From the NCBI GenBank assembly GCA_902610515.1, contig CACLVZ010000001.1, positions 160,001 through 222,238 on the forward strand: DNA of 62,238 bases, written 5' to 3'. The notes beneath the pieces were generated by a model. That model was not told where the DNA came from. It did not search any database and worked only from the letters and a program-made list of their open reading frames with translations. The stretch comes from an uncultured Pelagibacteraceae bacterium (GTDB lineage: Bacteria > Pseudomonadota > Alphaproteobacteria > Pelagibacterales > Pelagibacteraceae). A program made the position numbers and the translations under genes. Position 1 is the first letter of the stretch. The number at the start of each line of letters is the position of its first letter. This document shows, piece by piece, positions 10,204-19,475 of this stretch.

Positions 10204-10278
10204 TGGTGGCCTTGGTAAGAATCGCACTTACGACACATACCTTTTCAGGGTACTGCTCTACTACTGAGCTACAAGGCC
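10204..10278 (-). tRNA. tRNA-Phe (GAA)
   Basis: A 75-base cloverleaf with an encoded CCA. The 7-bp acceptor stem pairs GGCCTTG with CAAGGCC. The D stem is GCTC/GAGC. The anticodon stem GTACC/GGTAT encloses loop CTGAAAA with anticodon GAA. The T stem GTAAG/CTTAC is perfect. Two loop positions are unusual. The D loop is only AGTAGTA, with A rather than G at position 18, and the T loop is TGCGATT, with G rather than T at position 55. G19 and C56 are kept. The first tRNA base is also the last base of the infA stop codon, so the two are probably co-transcribed. Confidence 0.93.
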
Positions 10279-10493
10279 TAAAATCTAAAAGTAATTCTAC
10301 CTTTAGTTAGATCGTATGGCGTCATTTCAACCATTACATTATCGCCTGCTAAAACTCTTATTCTATTCTTTCTTAGTTTACCAGCTGTGTGTGCTAAAAT
10401 TTCATGATTATTTTCTAATTTTACTCTGAACATTGCATTAGGCAACAATTCGGTAACTTTACCTTTAAATTCTAAAGTTTCTTGCTTAGCCAA
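10278..10493 (-). CDS. infA: Translation initiation factor IF-1
   Basis: A 71-residue single S1/OB-fold protein, the normal IF-1 length. It binds the ribosomal A site during initiation. The sequence reads [21 protein letters not shown], then [24 protein letters not shown] and ends [11 protein letters not shown], close to IF-1 throughout. It overlaps the end of hisD by 8 bases. Its TAG stop shares its G with the first base of tRNA-Phe. Confidence 0.97.
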   Translation of the reverse strand: MAKQETLEFKGKVTELLPNAMFRVKLENNHEILAHTAGKLRKNRIRVLAGDNVMVEMTPYDLTKGRITFRF

Positions 10494-11793
10494 TTATTTG
10501 TCCTTTTTTTAACCTAATTTTTATCGAGTTAGCATGACCTTCTAAATTTTCATGCTGGGCTAAATTTATAACTGATGGCCCTAATCTTTCAATACCTGAT
10601 TTTGTCATTTTTATTACTGAATGTCGTTTTAAAAAATCATTCACAGATAGTCCTGAGGAGAACTTGGCAGAACCTGAAGTAGGTAAAACATGGTTAGGTC
10701 CTGCTATATAATCTCCAATAGCTTCAGGAGAGAATTTGCCAATAAAAATTGATCCTGCATTTTTAATTTTTTTCAAGATATTATTTGAATTTCTTGTGTC
10801 AATTTCTAAATGTTCTGGTGCAATCATATTTATTATATCAGATATCTGGTTTTGAGATTTCGTATAAATAGCCAACCCATAATTTTTAATGCTTTTTGAT
10901 GCAATTTCTTTTTTTGGTAAATTAGCTAATTGTGATTTAATACTTGTATCAACAGATTTTATAAAATCCTTATTGTTTGATATCAAAATAGATTGTGCAA
11001 AAACATCATGCTCCGCTTGAGCAATCAGATCAGCGGCAATCCAATTTGGATTTGAATATTTATCTGCTATGATACTTACTTCGGATGGACCAGCAACCAT
11101 ATCTATCCCGACATCACCAAAAACTTCTTTTTTCGCATTAGCAACGAATGCATTTCCTGGACCAACAATTTTATCAACTTTTTTAAAAGTTTTGGTCCCA
11201 TACGCAAAAGCAGCTATAGATTGAGCGCCTCCTATTTTATAAATTTCTTTTACTCCACATTTTTTTGCAGCATATATAATTGCAGGATTTACTACCGATC
11301 CTATAGCCGGCGTGGTAAGATAGATTTCTTTTACACCGGCGACTATTGCAGGAATACAGTTCATCAAAACCGTGCTAGGATAACTCGCAGTTCCACCAGG
11401 TACATAAACTCCAACTCTTTTTATTGGAGAATATTTATACGATAGCTCATTTTTAAATCTATCTTTATATTTAAATTGTATAAATTTTTGTTTAGAGTGA
11501 AATTTTTTAATTCTAGAAAATGCAATATCAATAGATTTTTTAAGTTGTTTGTCAATTTTATTTGAGATCATACTAATTTCTTTTTGAGAAAATCTAATTT
11601 TATTCGAATTTGATTTTGTTTTTGAGAATTTTTTTTCGTAATTTAAAACAGCTTTATCACCTTTTAGTTTAACTTGTGATATAATTTTTTTTACTAAATT
11701 TTTTTTACCAAACTGATTTGATTTTCTTTTATTTAAAAAAAAATCTAATTTTTTATAAGCGCGTTTATTTTTAATTTCTAGTAACTTGAGCAT
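10486..11793 (-). CDS. hisD: Histidinol dehydrogenase
   Basis: A 435-residue HisD. It catalyses the last two oxidations of histidine synthesis (histidinol to histidine, NAD and zinc dependent). Signatures are [76 protein letters not shown] and [23 protein letters not shown]. The zinc-ligand and catalytic Glu/His residues lie in these motifs. It starts on the base where the DUF2948 gene ends, within the dcd-murA-DUF2948-hisD-infA run. Confidence 0.97.
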   Translation of the reverse strand: MLKLLEIKNKRAYKKLDFFLNKRKSNQFGKKNLVKKIISQVKLKGDKAVLNYEKKFSKTKSNSNKIRFSQKEISMISNKIDKQLKKSIDIAFSRIKKFHSKQKFIQFKYKDRFKNELSYKYSPIKRVGVYVPGGTASYPSTVLMNCIPAIVAGVKEIYLTTPAIGSVVNPAIIYAAKKCGVKEIYKIGGAQSIAAFAYGTKTFKKVDKIVGPGNAFVANAKKEVFGDVGIDMVAGPSEVSIIADKYSNPNWIAADLIAQAEHDVFAQSILISNNKDFIKSVDTSIKSQLANLPKKEIASKSIKNYGLAIYTKSQNQISDIINMIAPEHLEIDTRNSNNILKKIKNAGSIFIGKFSPEAIGDYIAGPNHVLPTSGSAKFSSGLSVNDFLKRHSVIKMTKSGIERLGPSVINLAQHENLEGHANSIKIRLKKGQIIG

Positions 11794-12236
11794 TAAATTG
11801 TCCCGTGTTTAGGCATATTTTTTGTATTCCACGCCTCACCTTGGTCATCTAGAGTGACTTCGATTACTTCAGAAACCACTTTTATTATTGAGTCGCCTGC
11901 AAAAACTATTTTCATTTCATAGTTATTATCAGGCATTTTATTAGTTTCAATAGTAAGAAAATCCAAAAATTTATCTTTTTTAAATTGGTTTATATTCTTA
12001 GAGTGAACTTTTATCACATTATCGAATTTTAAAACTGTTCTAATTCGTTTATTTTTCCTCAAAATGCCTTTTTCAACATCTTCCCACATAAATCTGTTTA
12101 ACTGCATTAAAAAAATTCTGTTTTTTTCCAAATTCGCTATATCAGCTACGTTAGCAATAGAATCCTGAAGATGAGCTGATACAACTTTCATATCCTCTTC
12201 TGTTCTAGCCATAAGTTTTAAGTTTTTCACTTCCAT
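11793..12236 (-). CDS. DUF2948 family protein
   Basis: A 147-residue protein of the alphaproteobacterial DUF2948 family, which is typically encoded between murA and hisD as here. Visible features are LKLMARTEEDMKVVSAHLQDSI, the RFMWEDVEKG segment, and the C-terminal MKIVFAGDSIIKV followed by LDDQGEAWNTKNMPKHG. There is no signal peptide or membrane segment, so it is probably cytoplasmic. Its role is unknown. The assignment rests on recognised family sequence and conserved order. Confidence 0.85.
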   Translation of the reverse strand: MEVKNLKLMARTEEDMKVVSAHLQDSIANVADIANLEKNRIFLMQLNRFMWEDVEKGILRKNKRIRTVLKFDNVIKVHSKNINQFKKDKFLDFLTIETNKMPDNNYEMKIVFAGDSIIKVVSEVIEVTLDDQGEAWNTKNMPKHGTI

Positions 12237-13493
12237 TTAAACTCTTTTTATTTCCGCTTTACAATTTTTGAGTTTTTTTTCTATGGACTCATAACCTCTA
12301 TCTAAATGATAAATCCTATTTATTATTGTTCTATTTTCAGCAATCAACCCTGCTAACACAAGGCTTACCGAGGCTCTTAGATCAGTTGCCATTACTTCAG
12401 CGCCATTTAACTTTGATGGACCATTGATGATCGCTGTTTTGTCCTTTATTTCTATTTTTGCACCCATTCTTTTTAATTCTGGAACGTGCATAAATCTATT
12501 TTCAAAAATTTTCTCTTGAATTCTTGACACACCATTAGCTTGGGTCATTAAAACCATCAATTGAGCTTGTAAGTCAGTTGGGAATCCTGGATAGGGTTTT
12601 GTAGAAATATTAATTTTCTTTAATTTTTTAGTTTTTAAAATGTTAATAGAGTTTTGATAAAGAATTATTTTTGCACCCATTTTCTTTAACAAATCAATTT
12701 CATATTTTAATATTTTTGGCTTAACTTGCTTTATTATAATCTTTTTTCCAATTAACACGCCTAAAATTAGATAGGTCCCAGCCTCAATTCTATCAAAGAT
12801 GATTTTATGATTAACTTTGCTGATGAAAGAATTTACTCCTGTTATACTAATTTTTCTCTTATTTATCTTTATTTTACATCCAAGCTTTTTTAAAAAAATT
12901 ATTAGGTCCAAAATTTCAGGTTCCACTGCACAATTAGATATTTCAGTTTTTCCTTTTGCTCCGCATGCTGCTAATATAGCATTTTCAGTAGCTCCAACTG
13001 AAATTGATGGAAATTTAAACTTTGCTCCGGTCAATCCATTTTTAGCGTTGGCAATTATGTATCCGTCTTTAATTTTTATTTTTGCACCAAGTTTTTTTAA
13101 AGCAAATAAGTGTAGGTCTACAGGCCTAGTTCCAATCGCACAGCCGCCAGGTAAAGAAACTTTAGCTTTTTTATATTTTGTCAAAAGTGATCCTAAAACT
13201 AATACTCCAGCTCTCATAGTTTTGACTAATTTATAAGGAGCTAAATTATTTTGATTATTTATTTTGTTTTTAAGTTTAATAGATCCTTTTTTCTTTTTTA
13301 TAGTTATTTTCATCCCAATATATTTAAGTAAATCTAACATAGTAAAAATATCTTTAACGAATGGAACATTTGAGAGTTTTACACTGGAAGATAAAATACA
13401 TGCTGCTAAAATTGGTAAAGAAGCATTTTTTGATCCAGAAATTGATATTGTACCTGATAGCTCTCTTTTACCTTTGATTAGAAGTTTTTGCAT
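12237..13493 (-). CDS. murA: UDP-N-acetylglucosamine 1-carboxyvinyltransferase
   Basis: A 418-residue MurA. It adds enolpyruvate to UDP-GlcNAc in the first committed step of peptidoglycan synthesis. It has the N-terminal ISGSKNASLPILAACIL and the active loop PGGCAIGTRPVDLHLFAL with the catalytic cysteine near residue 117. That cysteine is the fosfomycin target, so the enzyme should be of the sensitive type. SVGATENAILAAC and YPGFPTDLQAQLMVLMTQA complete the EPSP-synthase-like fold. It lies 10 bases after dcd and abuts the DUF2948 gene. Confidence 0.97.
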   Translation of the reverse strand: MQKLLIKGKRELSGTISISGSKNASLPILAACILSSSVKLSNVPFVKDIFTMLDLLKYIGMKITIKKKKGSIKLKNKINNQNNLAPYKLVKTMRAGVLVLGSLLTKYKKAKVSLPGGCAIGTRPVDLHLFALKKLGAKIKIKDGYIIANAKNGLTGAKFKFPSISVGATENAILAACGAKGKTEISNCAVEPEILDLIIFLKKLGCKIKINKRKISITGVNSFISKVNHKIIFDRIEAGTYLILGVLIGKKIIIKQVKPKILKYEIDLLKKMGAKIILYQNSINILKTKKLKKINISTKPYPGFPTDLQAQLMVLMTQANGVSRIQEKIFENRFMHVPELKRMGAKIEIKDKTAIINGPSKLNGAEVMATDLRASVSLVLAGLIAENRTIINRIYHLDRGYESIEKKLKNCKAEIKRV

Positions 13494-13503
13494 TAAAGAA
13501 AAG

Positions 13504-14058
13504 TCATACTTTAGGCAACGTTACGCCCCGTTGTTTCATGTATTTACCTTTTCTTTTTGCGTAAGTAACTTGGGGTTTTTCATTTCCTTTTAAAAAAACA
13601 AATTGAGCCACTCCTTCATTAGCATAAATTTTTGCTGGCAAAGGAGTAGTATTTGAAAACTCTAATGTTACATGACCCTCCCAACCTGGCTCTAAAGGTG
13701 TTACATTAACTATTATACCGCATCTTGCGTAGGTTGACTTACCTAAACAAATTACCAAAACGTTGTCAGGAATTTTGAAGTACTCAATAGTTCTTGCTAA
13801 AGCAAAAGAATTTGGGGGAATTATACATTCTTTGCCTTTCTTTGTAACAAAACTCTCTTTCTTAAATAATTTTGGGTCAACTACTCCTGAATTTACATTT
13901 GTAAAAATTTTAAACTCGTCTGATACTCTTGCGTCGTAACCGTATGAAGATAGCCCGTATGAAATTTTGCCTTTTCTTACTTGTTTTTTGATAAAAGGTT
14001 TTATCATGCCATTTTTTATAGCAGCTGTTTTAATCCATTTATCTGAAAGCACTGACAT
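13504..14058 (-). CDS. dcd: dCTP deaminase
   Basis: A 184-residue Dcd. It deaminates dCTP to dUTP on the route to dTMP. Conserved stretches are [57 protein letters not shown] and [14 protein letters not shown] with the catalytic glutamate of the deaminase family. The C-terminal lid is [11 protein letters not shown]. It has no obvious dUTPase fusion. The upstream region is a T/A homopolymer tract. Confidence 0.96.
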   Translation of the reverse strand: MSVLSDKWIKTAAIKNGMIKPFIKKQVRKGKISYGLSSYGYDARVSDEFKIFTNVNSGVVDPKLFKKESFVTKKGKECIIPPNSFALARTIEYFKIPDNVLVICLGKSTYARCGIIVNVTPLEPGWEGHVTLEFSNTTPLPAKIYANEGVAQFVFLKGNEKPQVTYAKRKGKYMKQRGVTLPKV

Positions 14059-14164
14059 TTTTTTTTAAATTAATTATTTTATTTTTTTTTCTTTTTTTTA
14101 AATTTTTTTTCAGAGAGGCCCCACGTCTTTTATGCAATGAATCTTTCTTATCAAAAGATTTCAT
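14015..14164 (-). CDS. Candidate small basic protein upstream of dcd
   Basis: An ATG at 14164 opens a 49-codon frame. It begins [20 protein letters not shown] and becomes almost pure Lys/Arg/Asn as it crosses an A-rich tract, then runs 44 bases into dcd in another frame. If one A were lost from the tract, it would stop after about 31 residues with a short basic tail, before dcd. The first 20 residues look coding, being non-repetitive with no A-run bias. It lies 6 bases after the 64-residue gene. It may be a real short basic peptide, but the evidence is thin. Confidence 0.35.
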
Positions 14165-14170
14165 TTATAA

Positions 14171-14365
14171 TTAATTTTTATCTGGATTAGTTAAATCCTC
14201 AAGAGTAATAGGCTTATTGATATCATGCATCGTCTCTTGATCTGACTCTTTAGGGTTAACGCTTGATTTTCTTGCTCTTCTCTCTGCTATTCGGGCTTTT
14301 CGTTTAGCTTCTTTTTTCATAGCTTTATCTCCTCGAGTAGACTTGTAATCATAGTGAATTCCCAT
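14171..14365 (-). CDS. Small charged protein of unknown function (64 aa)
   Basis: A 64-residue soluble protein. It starts MGIHYDYKSTRGDKAMKKEA, has a highly basic helix-prone middle (KRKARIAERRARKSS) and an acidic C-terminus ending ITLEDLTNPDKN. I do not recognise the family. It lies 13 bases after the small membrane protein gene in the same direction, in a gene-packed operon, which supports it being real. The charged helix could bind nucleic acid, but that is only inference. Confidence 0.6.
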   Translation of the reverse strand: MGIHYDYKSTRGDKAMKKEAKRKARIAERRARKSSVNPKESDQETMHDINKPITLEDLTNPDKN

Positions 14366-14378
14366 ATCAAGCGCTCCT

Positions 14379-14570
14379 TCATTTTTTTACGAACTTACTT
14401 CCTGCATCAGTTTTTTTCAAGTATCTTGATTGAAGCATCGGGATAATTATAAACAAAATAGACAAAAATACGGCAACAGCAACATCTTCAAAAGGTGTAG
14501 CTTGTGGAAATCCATAATTCCATAATATCACTAAACTTAACCAAATTATCCAATTTATTTTTTTAAGCAT
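14379..14570 (-). CDS. Small membrane protein of unknown function (63 aa)
   Basis: A 63-residue protein with two likely membrane helices (about residues 6-20, INWIIWLSLVILWNYG, and 29-47, AVAVFLSILFIIIPML), joined by a short loop PQATPFEDV. It ends in a basic tail (SRYLKKTDAGSKFVKK), suggesting a cytoplasmic C-terminus. It overlaps the end of the DUF255 gene by 8 bases, indicating translational coupling. No family is recognised. Confidence 0.65.
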   Translation of the reverse strand: MLKKINWIIWLSLVILWNYGFPQATPFEDVAVAVFLSILFIIIPMLQSRYLKKTDAGSKFVKK

Positions 14571-16293
14571 CTGTTTTACAACCTACTTCATTACAGTTTT
14601 TCCCTGAGTCATAATTATTGAAAAAATCGATGGCTCTTAATGATGTCATCATGTGAGTTTTATAAATATTCAAATATCCATTTAAACTATCAGATAATTT
14701 TTGTGCTTCTTCCATCATACCCAGTCGAACTAAATTTATCAGCATTATAGCATTCGCATTCGGTAATGTATTATCTCCTATATCAATTGGTTTAAAAAAT
14801 ACATCATTGTTATTTTTGGGGTTTTTTTGAAAGATATTTTTTTCTTTTAAAAAGAATTTTGAAATAGCTTCCATTGTCAATTTTCTTGCTTGATCTTTGT
14901 ATCTGAAGTTTAAAGTTTTGTCAGAAATATCAATAAGAGCATTAATTAAAAAAGCATAATCTTCTATGAATACAACATCTTCCGAATAGCTGTGATAAAT
15001 TTTATTTTTGAGATATTTTTTTTCTATCATAAAAATGAATTTTTCTGCTAATTTCAAATATCCTTTTTCAGGTAATATTTCATTGGCAGCGACTAAAGAA
15101 CTAATCCATAAACAATTTAAATCTAGTTGTGTTTTATCATCAAAATATGGTTTACTCTTTTTTGATCTAATTTTAAAAAGTTTTTTAACTGTTTGTTCAT
15201 CTGGCAACTTTTTTTCAACTAAAATAATTTTTTTTTCCCAGTTCCCCTCTGGCTTGATTTCAAAATACTGCTCAATATTTTTTATATCTTTTATTTCATT
15301 GTAGTTAAAAACGTAATATTTCCCTTCCTCACCGTCACTATCGGCATCAAATGCAGATCCAAGGAATCCTTCTTTATTTATGAAGTTTTTCCTCAAAAAC
15401 TCTGTAGTATGCTCTAATTTTTTTTTAAAGTAGTTATTCGGTTTAATCTGACAATACTTCGAAAGTAGTAAAATAAACTGGGTATTATCATAAAGCATCT
15501 TTTCAAAATGAGGTACTACCCAATTTTCATCAACCGTATATCGAGATATACCTCCTTCAACATGGTCATAAATTCCTTTAGAACAAAGTTGTCTAATAAT
15601 TGTATGAACTGGTTCTAAATACTTGTTGTCGTTAAATTTGTTATAAAAATAAATAAGTGTTTCATAAATATTGAATGTGGGAAATTTTGGAGCTCCTTTG
15701 TATCCTCCTTTAGATTTATCCAATTTGGCTAATAAATTTTCTAAAATAGGTTCAAGATCTTGGCTCAAAACAGAATTTTTTTTAAGATCTAAATTTTTTA
15801 TAATTAAATCTCTCTGTTTGATAATATTTTCTCTTTGATCTTTATATGATTCAGAAACTTTCTGAAGCACTTCTTTGAAAGATGGTAATCCATTCTGTGA
15901 CTCTTTAGGAAAATAAGTCCCACCCATAAAAGGAACACCGTTTTCATCAAGAAACATAGTCAGAGGCCATCCCCCGCTAGTTTGGTTAAATAATTGGAAT
16001 GAACTTTGAAAGATAAAATCTAAGTCAGGTCTTTCTTCTCGATCAACTTTAATATTAACAAATAGTTCATTCATTAACTTTGCAGTTTCTTTATCTTCAA
16101 AACTTTCATGAGCCATAACATGACACCAATGACAACTAGCGTATCCTATGCTTAAAAGAATAGGTTTAGATTTTTTTTTTGCAAAATCTAATGTTTCCTC
16201 AGACCATGTTTGCCAGTTAACTGGATTATCTTTATGTTGTTTAAGATAAGGGCTTAAATCATTAGTTAAAACATTTTTATTTATTTCTATCAT
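14563..16293 (-). CDS. Thioredoxin-domain protein of the YyaL/DUF255 family
   Basis: A 576-residue protein. The ATG at 16293 is preferred over a TTG one codon earlier. The N-terminal thioredoxin-like domain carries LLSIGYASCHWCHVMAHESFED, with a CxxC redox pair (C-H-W-C), then NIKVDREERPDLD and GGWPLTMFLDENGVPFMGGTYFPKE. The rest is a six-hairpin-like helical domain (GGISRYTVDENWVVPHFEKMLYDN; GFLGSAFDADSDGEEG). Bacterial members are often 650-700 residues, so this is a short version. Relatives include mammalian SPATA20; the biochemical role is not established. The start overlaps the upstream membrane protein gene by 17 bases. Confidence 0.88.
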   Translation of the reverse strand: MIEINKNVLTNDLSPYLKQHKDNPVNWQTWSEETLDFAKKKSKPILLSIGYASCHWCHVMAHESFEDKETAKLMNELFVNIKVDREERPDLDFIFQSSFQLFNQTSGGWPLTMFLDENGVPFMGGTYFPKESQNGLPSFKEVLQKVSESYKDQRENIIKQRDLIIKNLDLKKNSVLSQDLEPILENLLAKLDKSKGGYKGAPKFPTFNIYETLIYFYNKFNDNKYLEPVHTIIRQLCSKGIYDHVEGGISRYTVDENWVVPHFEKMLYDNTQFILLLSKYCQIKPNNYFKKKLEHTTEFLRKNFINKEGFLGSAFDADSDGEEGKYYVFNYNEIKDIKNIEQYFEIKPEGNWEKKIILVEKKLPDEQTVKKLFKIRSKKSKPYFDDKTQLDLNCLWISSLVAANEILPEKGYLKLAEKFIFMIEKKYLKNKIYHSYSEDVVFIEDYAFLINALIDISDKTLNFRYKDQARKLTMEAISKFFLKEKNIFQKNPKNNNDVFFKPIDIGDNTLPNANAIMLINLVRLGMMEEAQKLSDSLNGYLNIYKTHMMTSLRAIDFFNNYDSGKNCNEVGCKTDA

Positions 16294-17002
16294 CAAAAAA
16301 TTTTTTTTTCATTATTAAAGAAAATATCATTAAAATAAAAAAGAGGGTTAATGGTAAAAATATTTCTTTAGTAAGTAATAAATTAATTATACTAAATGTT
16401 TGCGCTTGTGCCAAATATGTATTCAATCCAGCACCAATGGTATTCATGACAAACATACTTGGAATGAATCCAAATAAACTTGCTAAAAAATAATTTGTTT
16501 TTTTCATGTTAAATAAAACTGGTAATAAATTTTGTAGAGCAAAAGGGACGCCTAAGCCACCTGTTAATCTGTATATAAAAAAATAAAAAAATTCATTTTT
16601 CTGAAATAGTTCAATATAACCTTTAAATTTTTTTTCTAGAAGAGTTTTTACCAAATCACTAAAAAAGAAAATACCTATCGTGTATAATAGAACAGCTCCT
16701 AAAGAAATTGAGATTACTGATATTAAAGTTCCTACCCACTGCCCAAATAAAATCCCTGAAATTATCAAAATTGGAGATCCAAAACCCAGAAGAGCTACCC
16801 AAATTATAGCAAAAAAGAAAAAATAAACTAAATTTATAACTAAATTTTCACTCACATATTTACCTAAATCTGTTTGAATTTCTTTATAATACGAAAAATC
16901 ACCCAACCTATTCAAATCAATACCAATAAAAATTAAATACAAAAAAGCAAATAAAATAAGTAGGTAAGAAATTCCTAAAAAAATTTTTAAATTTTTATTC
17001 AT
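16277..17002 (-). CDS. TVP38/TMEM64 (DedA-like) family membrane protein
   Basis: A 241-residue inner membrane protein with an N-terminal helix (ISYLLILFAFLYLIFIG) and several further hydrophobic segments. The family signature is present: GSPILIISGILFGQWVGTLISV followed by SLGAVLLYTIGIFFF, and then RLTGGLGVPFALQNLLPVLFN. TVP38/SNARE-associated proteins share the DedA fold, linked in other organisms to lipid carrier flipping. The substrate here is unknown. It is first in the leftward run, and its start lies 50 bases from rpmH, facing away. Confidence 0.82.
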   Translation of the reverse strand: MNKNLKIFLGISYLLILFAFLYLIFIGIDLNRLGDFSYYKEIQTDLGKYVSENLVINLVYFFFFAIIWVALLGFGSPILIISGILFGQWVGTLISVISISLGAVLLYTIGIFFFSDLVKTLLEKKFKGYIELFQKNEFFYFFIYRLTGGLGVPFALQNLLPVLFNMKKTNYFLASLFGFIPSMFVMNTIGAGLNTYLAQAQTFSIINLLLTKEIFLPLTLFFILMIFSLIMKKKFFDDRNK

Positions 17003-17004
17003 AA

Positions 17005-17034
17005 TTTACCTGTACAATAGACAGCAATTAAAAT
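17005..17034 (+). promoter_or_regulatory. Possible sigma70-type promoter for rpmH operon
   Basis: In the 50-base gap between the divergent TVP38 and rpmH genes, TTTACC (17005-17010) and TAAAAT (17029-17034) are separated by 18 bases. This would place a start near 17041, shortly before the rpmH ATG at 17053. In such AT-rich DNA, matches of this quality arise by chance, so the gap position is the main support. Confidence 0.3.
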
Positions 17035-17052
17035 ATATACCTTTAAATATTT

Positions 17053-17187
17053 ATGAAAAGAACATATCAACCTAGTAATTTAGTTAGAAAAAGAAGACAC
17101 GGTTTTAGATCTAGAATGGCAACTAAAACTGGAAGACAGCTCATAGCTCGTAGAAGAGCTAAAGGAAGAAAAACCCTCTCAACATAA
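17053..17187 (+). CDS. rpmH: 50S ribosomal protein L34
   Basis: A 44-residue protein: [20 protein letters not shown], then [20 protein letters not shown] and a short LST tail. This is a full-length, near-canonical bL34 of the large subunit. It is the first gene of the rpmH-rnpA-yidD-yidC order conserved across bacteria. A 6-base gap separates it from rnpA. Confidence 0.97.
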   Translation: MKRTYQPSNLVRKRRHGFRSRMATKTGRQLIARRRAKGRKTLST

Positions 17188-17193
17188 ATTTTA

Positions 17194-17544
17194 ATGGTTA
17201 AGCTTGAAAGTTTAAAAAAAAGCGACCAATTCAGAAAAGTCTTAAAAGAAAAAAAAATCCATACTGATTATTTTTCTATATTTGCCTCAAAAAATTTTTT
17301 CAAGCCAAAATATAAATCAAGTTTGATTATCAGTTTTGTAATGAAAAAAAAAATTGGAAATGCTGTCAAAAGAAACAAAATAAGAAGAAAATTAAAAGCA
17401 AATGTTCAGAAATTGTTAAAAAAAAAGGGTGCAATTAATATGGATAACACTTATATAGTTTTTGGTAAGTCTAATGCTTATACTCAAAAACAAAATGTGC
17501 TTTTGCCATTAATGGAGAAAAGTTTTAGTAAATTTAAAAAATAA
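17194..17544 (+). CDS. rnpA: Ribonuclease P protein component
   Basis: A 116-residue basic protein that assists the RNase P RNA in cutting the 5' leader from pre-tRNAs. The family RNR-type motif is [16 protein letters not shown] at about residues 51-66. The N-terminal [15 protein letters not shown] and [21 protein letters not shown] match the fold. It is typical in length. Neighbours rpmH upstream and yidD one base downstream are standard. Confidence 0.94.
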   Translation: MVKLESLKKSDQFRKVLKEKKIHTDYFSIFASKNFFKPKYKSSLIISFVMKKKIGNAVKRNKIRRKLKANVQKLLKKKGAINMDNTYIVFGKSNAYTQKQNVLLPLMEKSFSKFKK

Positions 17545-17545
17545 A

Positions 17546-17797
17546 ATGACAGAAATTCTAATTTTTATTATAAAAATCTATCAATATCTTATTTCGCCGT
17601 TACTAGGAAATAAGTGTAGATTTTTACCAACTTGCTCAGAATATTTCATTGAAGCTCTTAAAACCCAAGGTCTTATTAGAGGTTTGAAATTAGGATTTAA
17701 AAGAATTTTAAAATGTCATCCATTTAAAAGTTTAGGAGGTGGCGAAGGTTTAGACTTCGTTTCAGACGCAAGTAAAAAGGAAACTAAAAATGGATAA
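17546..17797 (+). CDS. yidD: Membrane protein insertion efficiency factor YidD
   Basis: An 83-residue small protein with an amphipathic N-terminus ([20 protein letters not shown]) and the signature [14 protein letters not shown] with conserved cysteines. [19 protein letters not shown] follows near the C-terminus. YidD helps YidC insert inner membrane proteins. It overlaps yidC by 8 bases, so the two are probably translated together. Confidence 0.94.
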   Translation: MTEILIFIIKIYQYLISPLLGNKCRFLPTCSEYFIEALKTQGLIRGLKLGFKRILKCHPFKSLGGGEGLDFVSDASKKETKNG

Positions 17798-19475
17798 TAA
17801 AAATGTTTTTGTAGCAATTGCTCTTTCGATGTCTGTTTTACTTTTTTGGGGTGCCTTTTTTGAAACACCTAGAAAACCAATAGATCAAAAAAATAATCAA
17901 AATGTTGAAAGAAAAAATGAGCAAAACTCTATTGCTCCCACTATTAGACAACCACAAATAGTAAAAAAACTCACAAGAGAAGAATCCATAAGTAATAGCA
18001 AAAGATTAAAAATTGAAAATGACAGTATATCAGGCTCAATAAATTTACAGGGTGCTTTAATTGACGATATATCTTTTAAAAAGCATAAACAAAAAGTTGA
18101 AGATGGACAAAATATTATTTTTTTAAATCCAGCAAATACTGAAAATGGTTTTTATATAGAGACGGGATGGACAAGTATTGGAAACAAAATCAAAGTTCCA
18201 AATAAGGACTCTTTGTGGAGAGTGAAAGGAAATGATGTTTTAACTAATTCGTCTCCGGTTGTTTTACAGTGGAGCAATAAAGAAGGGGTAACTTTTGAAA
18301 AAAGGATTGAGTTAGACGATAAATATTTATTTAAGATATCTCAGCTGGTAAAAAATAATTCTAATTCATCAATAGATCTATTTCCTTACGCTCAAATGAC
18401 AAGAAATAAAATCCCAGATGATATTCAAAATTTTTATATTCAACATGAGGGATTTATTGGAGTATTTGATGATGAGTTAAAAGAGGATGATTACGACGAT
18501 GTAAAAGAGAAGAAGATTGTAAGAGAGTCTAATGAAGGCTGGCTTGGAATTACAGATAAATACTGGATGACTGCATTCGTTCCAGAGACGGATAAAAATT
18601 TTAAATCTACTTTTCTTTATGAAGACGGTTTTAAAGCAAATTATATAATTAATAAACCTACGACTATTAACAAATCATCTTCTGGTATAAATGAATTAAG
18701 ATTATTTGTTGCTGCTAAGGAGGTTGAGACTATTGATGGTTATGCAGCTAACCAAAATATCAAGAAATTCGACTTAGTTATTGATTGGGGTTGGTTTTAT
18801 TTCTTCACTAAACCCCTATTTTTTGTAATAGATTATTTATTTAAAATTTCTGGAAATTTTGGAACAGCCATAGTTTTATTAACTATAGCAATAAGACTAA
18901 TTTTCTTTCCGTTAGCAAATTTCTCATTTAGATCAATGGCAAAAATGAAAGCAGTTCAACCAGAGATGATGAGGCTTAAAGAGCTGCATAAAGATGATAA
19001 AGTTAAATTGCAACAAGAGATGATGGCTTTGTACAGAAAAGAAAAGATTAATCCGGCATCAGGGTGTTTACCTGTATTAATTCAAATTCCTTTCTTTTTT
19101 GCAATATATAAGATGCTATTTATTTCTCTGGAAATGAGACATCAGCCATTTTTCGGTTGGATAAAAGATTTGTCGGCTCAAGATCCAACTTCATTATTTA
19201 ATTTATTTGGCTTAATACCTTGGGATCCTCCAGGGTTTATGATAATTGGAATTTGGCCAATTTTAATGGGTGCCTCAATGTGGGTTCAACAAAAATTAAA
19301 TCCAGCTCCTGCTGATCCAATTCAAGCAAAAATATTTGCATTTTTTCCATTATTTTTAACAATTATACTTGCATCTTTCCCATCTGGCTTAGTTGTTTAT
19401 TGGACGGTAAATAATATTCTCACTATCGCTCAACAATATGTAATTGTAAAAAAAACGACAGTGAAAACCAATTAA
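17790..19475 (+). CDS. yidC: Membrane protein insertase YidC
   Basis: A 561-residue YidC of the Gram-negative type. An N-terminal membrane segment ([19 protein letters not shown]) precedes a large periplasmic domain (about 45-340). The conserved insertase core follows from about residue 355: [21 protein letters not shown], then [20 protein letters not shown] with the conserved arginine of the hydrophilic groove. The C-terminal helices include [23 protein letters not shown]. The length is normal and the gene is complete. argB follows directly at 19476. Confidence 0.97.
   Translation: MDNKNVFVAIALSMSVLLFWGAFFETPRKPIDQKNNQNVERKNEQNSIAPTIRQPQIVKKLTREESISNSKRLKIENDSISGSINLQGALIDDISFKKHKQKVEDGQNIIFLNPANTENGFYIETGWTSIGNKIKVPNKDSLWRVKGNDVLTNSSPVVLQWSNKEGVTFEKRIELDDKYLFKISQLVKNNSNSSIDLFPYAQMTRNKIPDDIQNFYIQHEGFIGVFDDELKEDDYDDVKEKKIVRESNEGWLGITDKYWMTAFVPETDKNFKSTFLYEDGFKANYIINKPTTINKSSSGINELRLFVAAKEVETIDGYAANQNIKKFDLVIDWGWFYFFTKPLFFVIDYLFKISGNFGTAIVLLTIAIRLIFFPLANFSFRSMAKMKAVQPEMMRLKELHKDDKVKLQQEMMALYRKEKINPASGCLPVLIQIPFFFAIYKMLFISLEMRHQPFFGWIKDLSAQDPTSLFNLFGLIPWDPPGFMIIGIWPILMGASMWVQQKLNPAPADPIQAKIFAFFPLFLTIILASFPSGLVVYWTVNNILTIAQQYVIVKKTTVKTN

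Noticed and set aside
14055-14110. T/A homopolymer tract as a regulatory element or terminator for the operon
   Set aside because: It has no hairpin, and genes of the same direction lie on both sides. It is more likely neutral low-complexity DNA.
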